From: Corella eumyota | Lineage: Eukaryota; Chordata; Ascidiacea; Phlebobranchia; Corellidae | Length of the DNA: 64,000 nucleotides | NCBI GenBank assembly: GCA_963082875.1 | Contig: OY720097.1 | Span: 12,656,501-12,720,500, forward strand | Direction of reading: 5' to 3' | Shown here: one piece after another, positions 31,001 through 41,437 of the stretch | How positions within the stretch are numbered: position 1 is the first letter of the stretch | Layout: each line of letters starts with the position of its first letter | The notes under the pieces: generated by a model | Told to the model about the DNA's origin: nothing | Seen by the model: only the letters and a program-made list of their open reading frames with translations | Databases searched by the model: none | Position numbers and translations under genes: made by a program

Positions 31001-34000
31001 AAAGTTTTATAACTTTTATGAATATTAATATTTTCGAAAAATATTTTGTAAACACGGTAATTGGACCTGTGCGGTTCTAACACAACAATTATTTTTCGAT
31101 TTAAAATTTTTTATTTTTTTTCAAAAAATTTGTATGCAATCTCATTGGCCAAAAATATCACGTGACCTAATTAAACCCAAAATAAAAATTGTCTCAAACT
31201 TTTGTTCTACTCAAAATTTTTGAAAAATGTTTTATCTTGAATGTTAGTTAGGCCAATGCGCGCCTAATTAAATATAAAATTTTAGATTTTGAAAATTCAT
31301 AAATTTTTAATAAAAGTTTCATAACTTTTATGAATATTAATATTTTCGAAAAATATTTTGTAAACACGGTAATTGGACCTGTGCTGTTCTAACACAACAA
31401 TTATTTTTTGATTTAAAATTTTTTATTTATTTTTTTTAAATTTGTATGCAATATCATTGGCCAAAAATATCACGTGACCTAATTAAACCCAAAATAAAAA
31501 TTACCTCAAACTTTTGTTTTACTGAAAATTTTCGCAAAATGTTTTATCTTAAATGTTAGTTAGGCCAATGCACGTCTAATAAAATACAAAATTTTAGGTT
31601 TTGAGATTTCATAAATTTTTAATAAAAGTTTCATAACTTTTGTAAATATTAATATTTTCGAAAAATATTTTGTAAACACGGTAATTGGACCTGTGCAAAT
31701 TTTTAATTTTTTTCAAAAAATTTGTATTTTTGTTTTACTGAAAATTTTCGCAAAATGTTTTATCTTGAATGTTAGTTAGGCCAATGCGCGTCTAATAAAA
31801 TACAAAATTTTAGGTTTTGAGATTTCATAAATTTTTAATAAAAGTTTTATAAATTTTATGAATATTAATATTTTCGAAAAATATTTTGTAAACACGGTAA
31901 TTGGACCTGTGCGATTCTAACACAGCAATTATTTTTCGATTTAAAATTTTTAATTTTTTTCGAAAAATTTGTATGCAATATCATTGGCCAAAAATATCAC
32001 GTGACCTAATGAAAACCAAAATAAAAATTATCTCAAACTTTTGTTTTACTGAAAATTTTCGCGAAATGTTTGATCTTGAATGTTAGTAAGGCCAATGCGC
32101 GTCTAATAAAATACAAAATTTTAGGTTTTGAGATTTCATAAATTTTTAATAAAAGTATCATAACTTTTATGAATATTAATATTTTTGAAAATATTATGTA
32201 AACACGGTAATCGGACCTGTGCGGTTCTAACACAACAATTATTTTTCGATTTAAAATTTTTTATTTTTTTTCAAAAAATTTGTATGCAATATCATTAGCC
32301 AAAAATATCACGTGACCTAATTAAACCCAAAATAAAAATTACCTCAAACTTTTGTTTTACTAAAAATTTTTGCGAAATGTTTTATCTTGAATGTTAGTAA
32401 GGCCAATGCGCGTCTAATAAAATACAAAATTTTAGGTTTTGAGATTTCATAAATTTTTAATAAAAGTATCATAACTTTTATGAATATTAATATTTTTGAA
32501 AATATTATGTTAACACGGTAATCGGACCTGTGCGGTTCTAACACAACAATTATTTTTCGATTTAAAATTTTTTATTTTTTTTCAAAAAATTTGTATGCAA
32601 TATCATTGGCCAAAAATATCACGTGACCTAATGAAAACCAAAATAAAAATTACCTCAAACTTTTGTTTTACTGAAAATTTTCGCGAAATGTTTTATCTTA
32701 AATGTTAGTTAGGCCAATACGCGTCTAATAAAATACAAAATTTTAGGTTTTAAGATTTCATAAATTTTTTAATAAAAGTTTCATAACTTTTATGAATATT
32801 AATATTTTCGAAAAATATTTTGTATACACGGTAATTGGACTTGTGCGGTTCTAACACAACAATTTTTTTTCGATTTAAAATTTTTTATTTTTTTTCAAAA
32901 AATTTGTATGCAATATCATTGGCCAAAAATATCACGTGACCTAATGAAAACCAAAATAAAAATTACCTCAAATTTTTGTTTTACTGAAAATTTTCGCAAA
33001 ATGTTTTATCTTGAATGTTAGTTAGGCCAATGCGCGTCTAATAAAATACAAAATTTTAGGTTTTGAGATTTCATAAATTTTTATTAAAAGTTTTATAACT
33101 TTTATGAATATTAATATTTTCGAAAAATATTTTGTAAACACGGTAATTGGACCTGTGCGGTTCTAACACAACAATTATTTTTCGATTTAAAATTTTTTAT
33201 TTTTTTTCAAAAAATTTGTATGCAATCTCATTGGCCGAAAATATCACGTGACCTAATTAAACCCAAAATAAAAATTGTCTCAAACTTTTGTTCTACTCAA
33301 AATTTTTGCAAAATGTTTTATCTTGAATGTTAGTTAGGCCAATGCGCGCCTAATTAAATATAAAATTTTAGATTTTGAAAATTCATAAATTTTTAATAAA
33401 AGTTTCATAACTTTTATGAATATTAATATTTTCGAAAAATATTTTGTAAACACGGTAATTGGACCTGTGCTGTTCTAACACAACAATTATTTTTTGATTT
33501 AAAATTTTTTATTTATTTTTTTTAAATTTGTATGCAATATCATTGGCCAAAAATATCACGTGACCTAATTAAACCCAAAATAAAAATTACCTCAAACTTT
33601 TGTTTTACTGAAAATTTTCGCAAAATGTTTTATCTTAAATGTTAGTTAGGCCAATGCACGTCTAATAAAATACAAAATTTTAGGTTTTGAGATTTCATAA
33701 ATTTTTAATAAAAGTTTCATAACTTTTGTAAATATTAATATTTTCGAAAAATATTTTGTAAACACGGTAATTGGACCTGTGCAAATTTTTAATTTTTTTC
33801 AAAAAATTTGTATTTTTGTTTTACTGAAAATTTTCGCAAAATGTTTTATCTTGAATGTTAGTTAGGCCAATGCGCGTCTAATAAAATACAAAATTTTAGG
33901 TTTTGAGATTTCATAAATTTTTAATAAAAGTTTTATAAATTTTATGAATATTAATATTTTCGAAAAATATTTTGTAAACACGGTAATTGGACCTGTGCGG

Positions 34001-34320
34001 TTCTAACACAGCAATTATTTTTCGATTTAAAATTTTTAATTTTTTTCGAAAAATTTGTATGCAATATCATTGGCCAAAAATATCACGTGACCTAATGAAA
34101 ACCAAAATAAAAATTATCTCAAACTTTTGTTTTACTGAAAATTTTCGCGAAATGTTTGATCTTGAATGTTAGTAAGGCCAATGCGCGTCTAATAAAATAC
34201 AAAATTTTAGGTTTTGAGATTTCATAAATTTTTAATAAAAGTATCATAACTTTTATGAATATTAATATTTTTGAAAATATTATGTAAACACGGTAATCGG
34301 ACCTGTGCGGTTCTAACACA
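22400..34320. repeat. Diverged satellite subfamily in four clusters
   Basis: Four clusters share a distinctive diverged set of units: GCGCGCCTAATTAAATATAA, GATTTTGAAAATTCATAAAT, CCTGTGCTGTTC and TGCAATCTCATTGG. The clusters start near 22,600, 29,360, 31,140 and 33,220, so successive offsets are about 6760, 1775 and 2086 bp. Each contains one shortened unit (about 23,151, 29,913, 31,686 and 33,770) in which two internal deletions remove the GGTTCTAACACAACAA stretch and the whole E-box region. These clusters are confined to the half of the array next to the genes. Confidence 0.83.
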
Positions 34321-34483
34321 ACAATTATTTTTCGATTTAAAATTTTTTATTTTTTTTCAAAAAATTTGTATGCAATATCATTGGCCAAAAATATCACGTG
34401 ACCTAATTAAACCCAAAATAAAAATTACCTCAAACTTTTGTTTTACTGAAAATTTTCGCGAAATGTTTTATCTTGAATGTTAG

Positions 34484-34846
34484 TTAGGCCAATGCGCGTC
34501 TAATAAAATACAAAATTTTAGGTTTTGAGATTTCATAAATTTTTAATAAAAGTATTATAACTTTTATGAATATTAATATTTTCGAAAATATTTTGTAAAC
34601 ACGGTAATTGGACCTGTGCGGTTCTAACACAAGCCAATGCGCGTCTAATTAAATATAAAATTTTAAGTTTTGAGATTTGGTCAATTTTTAATAAAAGTGT
34701 CGTAACTTTTATGAATATTAATATTTTCGAAAAATATTATGTAAACATTATAATAAGACCTGCGGTTCCAACAGAACAATTATTTTTTAATTTAAAAGTT
34801 TTTTTTTTTTAATTTGTATGCAATATTATTAGCCAAAAATATCCTC
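34484..34846. repeat. Degenerate terminal units of the satellite array
   Basis: The last recognisable units carry many changes absent elsewhere: AAGCCAATGCGCGTCTAATT joined directly to CACAA, GAGATTTGGTCAATTTTTAA, GTGTCGTAACTTTT and AACATTATAATAAGACCTGC. Similarity stops after GCCAAAAATATCCTCC near 34,846. Rising divergence towards the edge is typical of tandem arrays, where homogenisation weakens at the border. Confidence 0.85.
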
Positions 34847-34859
34847 CTATTTTGATAAT

Positions 34860-35305
34860 TTAAATATTATTAATTAGTAATTAATAGGTGTTTGTTTATT
34901 AAAATTTAGAGATCGTTATTAGGTTTTCAAATTTTGGTCAGTTATATATCATTATATTAATAACTCGAAAATGGATTAAAAATTTAATTTTTGTTTGTTT
35001 ATTCTATTTAAATTCTTGTTTGTTTATTAAAAATTAAAGTTTGATATTAAGCATTTAAAATTTAATATAATGTATTTTATGATATTAGTAATTAAAATAC
35101 ATGTTTAAAAAATAATTTTTGTTTGTTTATTTTATTTAAATGCTTGTTTATTTATTAAAAATCAAAAATCAATTTTAGGAATTTAAAATTTAGTAAAATG
35201 TATATCTTGATATTAACAACATAGAACTGGGTTAAAAAATTAATTTTATTTGTATAGTATATATAAATGCTTGTTTGTTTATTAAAAATCAAAGATATGT
35301 AAAAT
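34860..35305. repeat. Diverged 128-bp tandem repeat, about 3.5 copies
   Basis: A second tandem repeat directly abuts the satellite. The core CTTGTTTGTTTATTAAAAAT (with changes) starts at 34,887, 35,015, 35,143 and 35,270, giving spacings of 128, 128 and 127 bp. A second core, AATTTTTGTTTGTTTATT, starts at 34,986 and 35,114 and, more diverged, at 35,242. The copies differ clearly from one another, so this array is older or less homogenised than the 312-bp satellite. The units are not related in sequence. Confidence 0.8.
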
Positions 35306-36476
35306 TCTTAGTTAAGGTGTAAGCATATTTTTTTATTTATAAAAATTTATGCTAAACATAATCAAATAATTTCGAACCATATTTCATTTATCAAATAAAT
35401 CTAGTTCATATTTAATTTTTTAATTTATATAAGATCATTATTACATTATTAATAAAAACTTGAATTGCAAACTAACACCTATAACATTATCATATCGAAT
35501 TAATAGTAAATGATAAAAACCTTTTACTATAATATTAACAGAACTCGTTTAAATAATATTTTAATGGTCTAAATTTCAAATTAAATTATCCCTATAAAAA
35601 ATTTAACAGGCATCGTGTTAAAGTTAATTCAAATATTAATTTCCGCAGGAACGTAGTGATGTGTAAAAACGGAAAGAGGCCACGTTGGATTAAAAAAAAC
35701 AAAAGGCCATAAATATGTCTTATAAAATTGATAATATTAACCTTTAAAACGTCACAATAATCTTACTGCGGTGTAAACAAAACGCCTTGCTGTGCCCTAG
35801 GCATCTAAACGCAGTGCAATAACGTATAGCAAAATTCTTTAAGTGATTTTGAGCGTTGCAGTGCGAAAATATTAAAAAAACGCTAAACATTATTTGATTA
35901 GTTAACGTGTGCTCAATTTGTTCATAAGAAAATCTATAATTAATAGTGGTTTTTATTATTTCATAGCTTACAGATACAAATTAAAAAAGAGCTTATATTA
36001 TTTTAAAAAAATCAATACTTTTAATTAAAATGAAATAAGAGAACTGTCAGTTTTAAAGCGTTTTCATTAACAAAATCGAGTTTTAAACATGTAGCTTATA
36101 TTGTACAGCCTGTCGTCAGATCGTTTTAAATGAAATTAGAGACATCGCCAGTGGGAAAATGTTATCACGATAAAAGTAAGACGACAGCCAATCTGGTTTG
36201 CTTCGTTAAGCATGACAGGTACATAATATATCCGTCATGGTTAAAAAACCTTAAAAAGCAGCCGCAAAAAATGTTAAATTTAGCAAAAAATGAAAGTTTT
36301 TTCGCTTGACGAGCAGTGGTTATAATTTACTAGGCTTACATTTTATAGTGGATTAAGTAGGATTTAATTATAGGAACACATATTTTGGATTTAGTTTTAA
36401 GCCTAGTTAAACCCGATTAAACTTGTGTTAGTTAATATATAGGCCTATAATTAAATGTTTTTCGATTTAATTTCAG
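35305..36476. other. Non-coding AT-rich stretch upstream of the coiled-coil gene
   Basis: There is no convincing coding exon on either strand. The sequence becomes less repetitive and slightly richer in G+C from about 35,640 (GGAACGTAGTGATGTG and GAAAGAGGCCACG). That could include the promoter or first exon of the plus-strand gene, but I cannot place a start site. Confidence 0.5.
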
Positions 36477-36535
36477 GTTCTTAGATTTTTAATTATTTAA
36501 TTTTCGAAGGCACAAACATGAAGACAATTACTCAG
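36477..36535 (+). other. Candidate 5' untranslated exon of the coiled-coil gene
   Basis: This 59-bp segment is bounded by a good acceptor (TTTAATTTCAG) and a good donor (CAG then GTAAAC). It contains one ATG at 36,518 opening ATGAAGACAATTACTCAG. If it is spliced to the acceptor at 38,919, that ATG is out of frame with the main start and opens a short frame ending at 38,994, overlapping the main start codon. The boundaries are inferred only from splice signals. Confidence 0.4.
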
Positions 36536-38919
36536 GTAAACAATTGTTCGTAGAATTTAGTTTTTTGTTTTCTTATGACGTATTTTATTTACTGTTAGTA
36601 AATTTTAAGGCGATTTAAACTTGTAAACACGTTTTCTTTACTTTTAAGTATGACATGTGTCATTTTTTGAATTAATTTTTCAAGTTGACAATATGTAAAA
36701 AACAAAACAATTATTTTGATTAAAATGAGGAGCTAGGAGAAGACTTTCAAATTAATGATAAAATTAATGGCACCACAAATATTGTTTTAAAGTGGAATAA
36801 TTAACAAACCTACGCCAATTTAACTAATTGCTATTTTGTTATGAACATTAAAAGAATATTTTCAAGTGTAAGGAAATGACAGGTTTAGTGAAGTGAAAAA
36901 ATCAGAAACGTATAACGGATTTGCGTAATATTTTTTGTTGCTGTTTTTTATTTAAAAAAAATTTTTTCGGTAAGTTAGTGCGGAAATATCATCGAATCAT
37001 CGTAATTTTGCGTTATATTCAAAACAAAGAAGAGTCAACATTTATATGATGACAAAACCCATTGAACAATAAACAGTTAATACAGTTACAGTTATAGAAT
37101 TTAACAATAAACTGTCCTTTTTATTTTTTTTCTCGGGCCTCGAGCAGTAAATTAATGACCGGTTGTAAAGCTTATATTTGCTACGTAAAAACTATTCACA
37201 CGCATTTAGTTGTAAGCGTAATGCGAGAAAAACCACATGACAGTTCAAGGTAATAGAACACTATAACAGGTTACGTTTAGTTAGCATGCATTTGATAAAC
37301 AGTAAAAAAAAGAAAACAGTTTTAAACTTAGACAAGAAAAATTTAAAAGTCTTTCGAATGCTGAAACTCTTTTAATTAAGTATAACTGTTTTCAAACCAA
37401 AGTGTTTTTTGATATAAAAAACCCATTGCATCATGTGATGCGGTTCATGTAAAGAATTAAAACGTAATGAAGCTATTAGGCTACATTACTTGCAGTTGTA
37501 GCACTTGAATAATGGCATCATATGACCATGTGTGACGTACTAAGGGGTGTTGCGCTTGACCAGCGACTTGGAAATTACAAAGTCAAAAAAGTCAGTTATT
37601 TGTTATTAAACGGGCCACCTAAATTGCTAGATTTAGTTTGGGCGAGGTTAGGAATTTAACTAGAAAACAGGTGGGATAGTCAAAGGAGAAAGCAAATTAA
37701 ATGAAGTCTTAATTATTGTTGACAAGTTTATCGGAAATCAGGATTAGTATTTGGAAAAATTTAACGTTTTTTTTTATATTTTTTTTAATTAGAAAATAAG
37801 TCCCTGATTTGTTAAATTGTTTGTAATTTAAAAAACAATGTTTAATTGTGACAAAAAATTTAGGAAATTTTTTTCTAAAATAAAATTAGAATAGATAAAA
37901 GGTATTGTTAAAATAATTTACAACCCTATCTTGTGTTTAAATTTGTATATATTTACCACAAAATTAGACTGCACTATATAAGGCTCTAAAAATAAGTACC
38001 TTTGGAAAAATTGTTCCAATTATTTATTCTAAAAAGCGTATAATCAGTTTCTTCCCACAGCCTAACTTAAAGTTGTTTACCTGGATTTTTTTATAATTTT
38101 TTTATAAAATCCATTAAAAAAAATTCTAACAAAAAATCGTGACAAACAAAAATGTCGAGGAGTGGTTAAGTGTAATTCCAGCAGCAATTTACTTGCCATT
38201 AATATCGGTCATTTGGGATTTACTTTATAGCAACGGTAGAGTCATTTTTGCCCGTGGCGATGTAAGATTTAGATTGTATAGGCGTTAATAGATCTCATTT
38301 AGTTTCCAACTTGTAAGCAAAACACTACAAGTAGCCCCAAGCCACATATTTCAAAGTGACCGCATTATGTAAAACGATCGGGCATGAAATTAGAAAATAT
38401 GAGCGGTCAAAACTGTCATATTAAATCACAGTGCAGTTTTAAATGTGAGCAATGGCATTATAAAGCCTTTACTTACAAATAAAAAATTTGACTTTTGATA
38501 TTTACTGTCCGTATGTTAGTTATATAAATGTGAAGAAAAAGTATTTTTGATTGATATAAAATATTACTTAAACGCTTTGATGACTTTTGTGATAATTGAC
38601 TAACGACCAGTTGCATGTTAAATGTAATTGAGGCCTTTTAGGCCACATAAGTCTATTAATTACAGTTCTGCAAGCAAGATTTAGCTTACGATATCGCGAT
38701 TAGAATGCCTTAATTGTCATGTGTCTGGTGGAATATGTTACGAAGATCACGAAAAAAAGTTTTTAACCAAAATTACAAGCTCCAAAAATTTTAAATATTT
38801 CTGTAGAACAGTTGTGGTCAATCAAGTATTGGCCTTCTTTTAAATTTAATACTATAATTAATTGTTTTGTATGTGTATTTCTAAACATTCCTTAACAAAT
38901 GATTTTTGTGCTTTTGCAG
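36536..38919 (+). other. Probable 5' intron or upstream region
   Basis: These 2.4 kb show no coding exon. The stretch ends in the acceptor TTTTGTGCTTTTGCAG at 38,919, 37 bases before the start codon at 38,957. That acceptor could receive either an upstream 5' exon or a trans-spliced leader. Ascidians are known to use spliced-leader trans-splicing, but the sequence alone cannot tell the two apart. Confidence 0.5.
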
Positions 38920-38956
38920 ATATTTTTGAACTCAAATTTGCTGAAAACGACTAAAA

Positions 38957-40753
38957 ATGCCTACCAGGAAGCCGATCATACCGGATCCTGGTAAACGTAC
39001 CTTATTAAGAGCTCTTCATTTTGAAATGAAAGAAAAGAAAATCATCAAACACGAAATCACAAAAGATTTAATAAGCTACCCCATCTCTACTTTATCGGAT
39101 AATAATTACGTCGATTCCACGTCATCGGGTGTCCATAGCAACAGCAGCAGTGACGTAAGCGACGAAGGCGACCACCGGAAAATTTTGGATTTGCAACCAA
39201 AACGCAAAACGATGACACGTGGTGCGATAGAGAGCGACGATGCGCAGTTAAGTGATAGTAGCACAGGAACCGGAACTGACGAAAGCGAAGATGATGACGT
39301 AATGAGCGAAGTAGAGAGTGTGGAAAAGTCGATGTCGGACGATCAGATCGAGGAAGACGAAACCTTCGACCGAAAAATGTTGGAATACAATTACGACGCG
39401 AAACCGAAAACGAAAAATACCACGAGTCGGTTTGTATTGGATGCGAACGGCCATCTGACGAGAAACCGTGTTTACCAACAATCTGCCAACCTAAAACAAT
39501 TACAAGAAAGCAACTTTCAACCACGGAAAAGCAACCTTCATGATGAATTACTAACACAGCGAGAAAAAATGCAGCTTAGAGAAGGGTACGAGAAATACGT
39601 TCTCAACGCTCCAAAGAAGCCTGTGGTAAACGGTACATCTTTCAGTCAAGCAAAGCCGAACAACGGAACGTCGTTTGGTGCAAAAATGTCAGCACTTAAC
39701 CAAAAAATGCAAGAAACGCCGCCAAAACCCAAAGCTACTGAAAATAACATTCCGGACATCGAATTTCCATTAGAAGAAATTGCATCGGGACAGGGTCAAG
39801 AAATCGGATTAAAAAAAGCGAAAAAGCTTGTAAAGGTTGCAAAGCAAAAGACCAAATCAGGTAAACAAGCCATCGCTGAAGCTAAAATGGGCGTTTCTGA
39901 GGCAAAGCTGGGCGAATTCGAAGCAAAACTACATGCTAGGCAGTCTAAAATTGACGAACGACATGCTAAGTTATGTTGCCGTCGTGCTATCCTAAAGCGG
40001 GCTGAAGAAAAGTTACAAGACATTGAATCCCGGTTAGACGAAGAGGAAGAATTACAACGTGATCGGGAACGAAGAGTGAAGAACAGAGAGCGCAGAGTAA
40101 AACAGGAAGAGGCTGGAATACAAATCAAAGAAGCATCCTTGAAAAAACGCGAAGTCAAAATAACCGATAACATTAAAGACATTGAGCGCAGAAGACTACT
40201 CGTCGAAGAAAAAGAAAAAATGTCAACAACAATGGAAGAGATCATGAAAAAAAGGGAAAATCTACATCGTGACAAAGAAGAATATCAAAACCACAAACGC
40301 ACGACAGGGTTGTGGAGCAAAAAAATCTTCCGTTCCAAAAACAACATCACAGAGGAATCGAGCATGGTGGATGCAGATACGTCATCAAAAACTTTGCCTG
40401 TGCGCGACCACTCCCATACAGAGCTGCGCGATTCCTCTTACAAAAAGAGAGATCAAGCAAGATCCGAGAGAACGAGACTAAACCGGATGTCAACCGGTTC
40501 CTACCACTTGTCATCCGACTCCCGGGGCTCCTCGAGTTCCCATCGGAGCCCAACCGGTACCGCACCGGTCCCCATTCCGCGAAAATCGCTCGAAAAACAA
40601 GACCCGCGATTGCGTTCGAACAGTTTGAACACAGATTCGATTTTAGACGAAGAAACGCGGCACACAAGTTCTAAGAAACAATTATATACAGCGACTGGCT
40701 CCCTCCCAAGGCAAAAGAAGGGACAAAAAGCTGTTATGGGTTTATGGCTGTAA
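38957..40753 (+). CDS. Unrecognised 598-aa coiled-coil protein with acidic N-terminal and Ser/Arg-rich C-terminal regions
   Basis: I do not recognise this protein. The start is secure: an in-frame TGA lies five codons upstream (38,942) and a splice acceptor precedes it at 38,919. The whole coding region is one exon, unlike its neighbours. Residues 1-40 are basic and 50-140 are rich in Ser, Asp and Glu. Residues 200-270 are a polar linker with two NGTSF segments (225-229 and 236-240). Residues about 284-447 form a long, highly charged predicted coiled coil, opening with regular seven-residue steps (AEAKMGV, SEAKLGE, FEAKLHA, RQSKIDE) at 307-334. The rest, to 598, is rich in Ser, Arg and Lys with a PVPIPRKS proline patch. 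There is no signal peptide or membrane segment, so it is probably cytoplasmic or nuclear, perhaps a cytoskeletal or scaffold protein (inference). AATAAA signals follow at 41,078 and 41,082. Confidence 0.9.
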   Translation: MPTRKPIIPDPGKRTLLRALHFEMKEKKIIKHEITKDLISYPISTLSDNNYVDSTSSGVHSNSSSDVSDEGDHRKILDLQPKRKTMTRGAIESDDAQLSDSSTGTGTDESEDDDVMSEVESVEKSMSDDQIEEDETFDRKMLEYNYDAKPKTKNTTSRFVLDANGHLTRNRVYQQSANLKQLQESNFQPRKSNLHDELLTQREKMQLREGYEKYVLNAPKKPVVNGTSFSQAKPNNGTSFGAKMSALNQKMQETPPKPKATENNIPDIEFPLEEIASGQGQEIGLKKAKKLVKVAKQKTKSGKQAIAEAKMGVSEAKLGEFEAKLHARQSKIDERHAKLCCRRAILKRAEEKLQDIESRLDEEEELQRDRERRVKNRERRVKQEEAGIQIKEASLKKREVKITDNIKDIERRRLLVEEKEKMSTTMEEIMKKRENLHRDKEEYQNHKRTTGLWSKKIFRSKNNITEESSMVDADTSSKTLPVRDHSHTELRDSSYKKRDQARSERTRLNRMSTGSYHLSSDSRGSSSSHRSPTGTAPVPIPRKSLEKQDPRLRSNSLNTDSILDEETRHTSSKKQLYTATGSLPRQKKGQKAVMGLWL

Positions 40754-41077
40754 TTCAAACATAACTTCCATTTTTGTTCCCTCTAATACTTACATACCTT
40801 TTATTTGTTATTGCTTCTTTTTTTTATTACATTCTTTAAAACTTTTACACGTCGATTTCACGGTAATCACGCCTTAAAGACCCAAGCCATAAAACAGTCA
40901 AAATAAGTGTATTTGACCCGAAATATTTACTGTCAGGTCATAAAATTATTAGTTTTATTTTCTTTTTACACTAACTACCACGGTGACATTTTCTAAAAGG
41001 AATCAGATTTTTAAATCGTAAATCAATCAACAAAACAAAGCTTCGAATAAGCTAATCTCTTATTTTAAAGTGAAGAT

Positions 41078-41087
41078 AATAAATAAA
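41078..41087 (+). promoter_or_regulatory. Poly(A) signals of the coiled-coil gene
   Basis: Two overlapping AATAAA hexamers lie about 325 bp after the stop codon at 40,753. They are the first clear signals on this strand and imply a 3' UTR of about 340 bp. Further A-rich candidates occur near 41,325. Confidence 0.5.
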
Positions 41088-41360
41088 ACATTTTGCATCG
41101 TACTTGTATGTTTGTTTTGTTAAAAAAACTAGAATTTAATTTAATTAGATTTTTTTTGTTTATTACCGAAATGCGTTGCGCAACTTGGCAGAGCTTGGTT
41201 ATAATTTTTTTTTTACAATTCGTTTATTTTTTTATTGCAATTAAAAACATAAATTACATCTTTTTGCTAACAAACGTCGACCAAGAACACAAACTAAAAA
41301 TTTAAATACAAAATGAACATAAAAAATAAATAAAATTGCAACTTTAAAATTTCAATATGA

Positions 41361-41366
41361 TTTATT
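41361..41366 (-). promoter_or_regulatory. Poly(A) signal of the syntaxin gene
   Basis: On the minus strand AATAAA occurs 72 bases past the syntaxin stop codon (41,438). The syntaxin and coiled-coil genes converge, with only about 270 bp between their nearest poly(A) signals. Confidence 0.55.
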
Positions 41367-41437
41367 AAAATCGTATACATAAAAAAGGTAAAATCAATTA
41401 GAAGTCGTAAAAAAGAAAAAAATTTTGATGTAAAAAC

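Larger units (their letters stand above)
1..34846. repeat. 312-bp satellite DNA array, about 110 tandem units
   Basis: One unit recurs head to tail over the first 34.8 kb. The landmark GGCCAATGCG lies at 69, 381, 693 and 1005, and again at 4437, exactly eleven further units on, so the period is 312 bp. The unit is about 75-80% A+T by eye, with short GC-containing islands that are almost invariant: TCACGTGACC, GTTAGTTAGGCCAATGCGCG, TTTTCGCGAAATG, ACACGGTAATTGGACCTGTG and GCGGTTCTAACACAACAA. Units differ by scattered substitutions, and the T/A tracts vary in length. The array starts before the window and ends in degraded units near 34,846. Short open frames recur in every unit on both strands (for example 66 and 70 codons). 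They follow the repeat and show no codon constraint, so I do not treat them as genes. Centromeric or pericentromeric satellite is a reasonable guess, but nothing in the sequence proves it. Confidence 0.97.

Noticed and set aside
5276-34483. Repeated 61-, 66- and 70-codon open frames on both strands of the satellite
   Set aside because: They recur because the repeat recurs, overlap each other on opposite strands, and vary like the non-coding bases. Nothing suggests translation.
1-34846. CRISPR array
   Set aside because: The 312-bp units are contiguous satellite with no unique spacers, in eukaryotic DNA.
1-34846. CENP-B box in the satellite
   Set aside because: I scanned the consensus unit for the TTCG-N4-A-N2-CGGG pattern and found no match, so I cannot use it to call the array centromeric.
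39087-39557. 156-codon and other minus-strand frames opposite the coiled-coil gene
   Set aside because: They are antisense shadows of the 598-codon frame, which has a supported start and a coherent protein composition.
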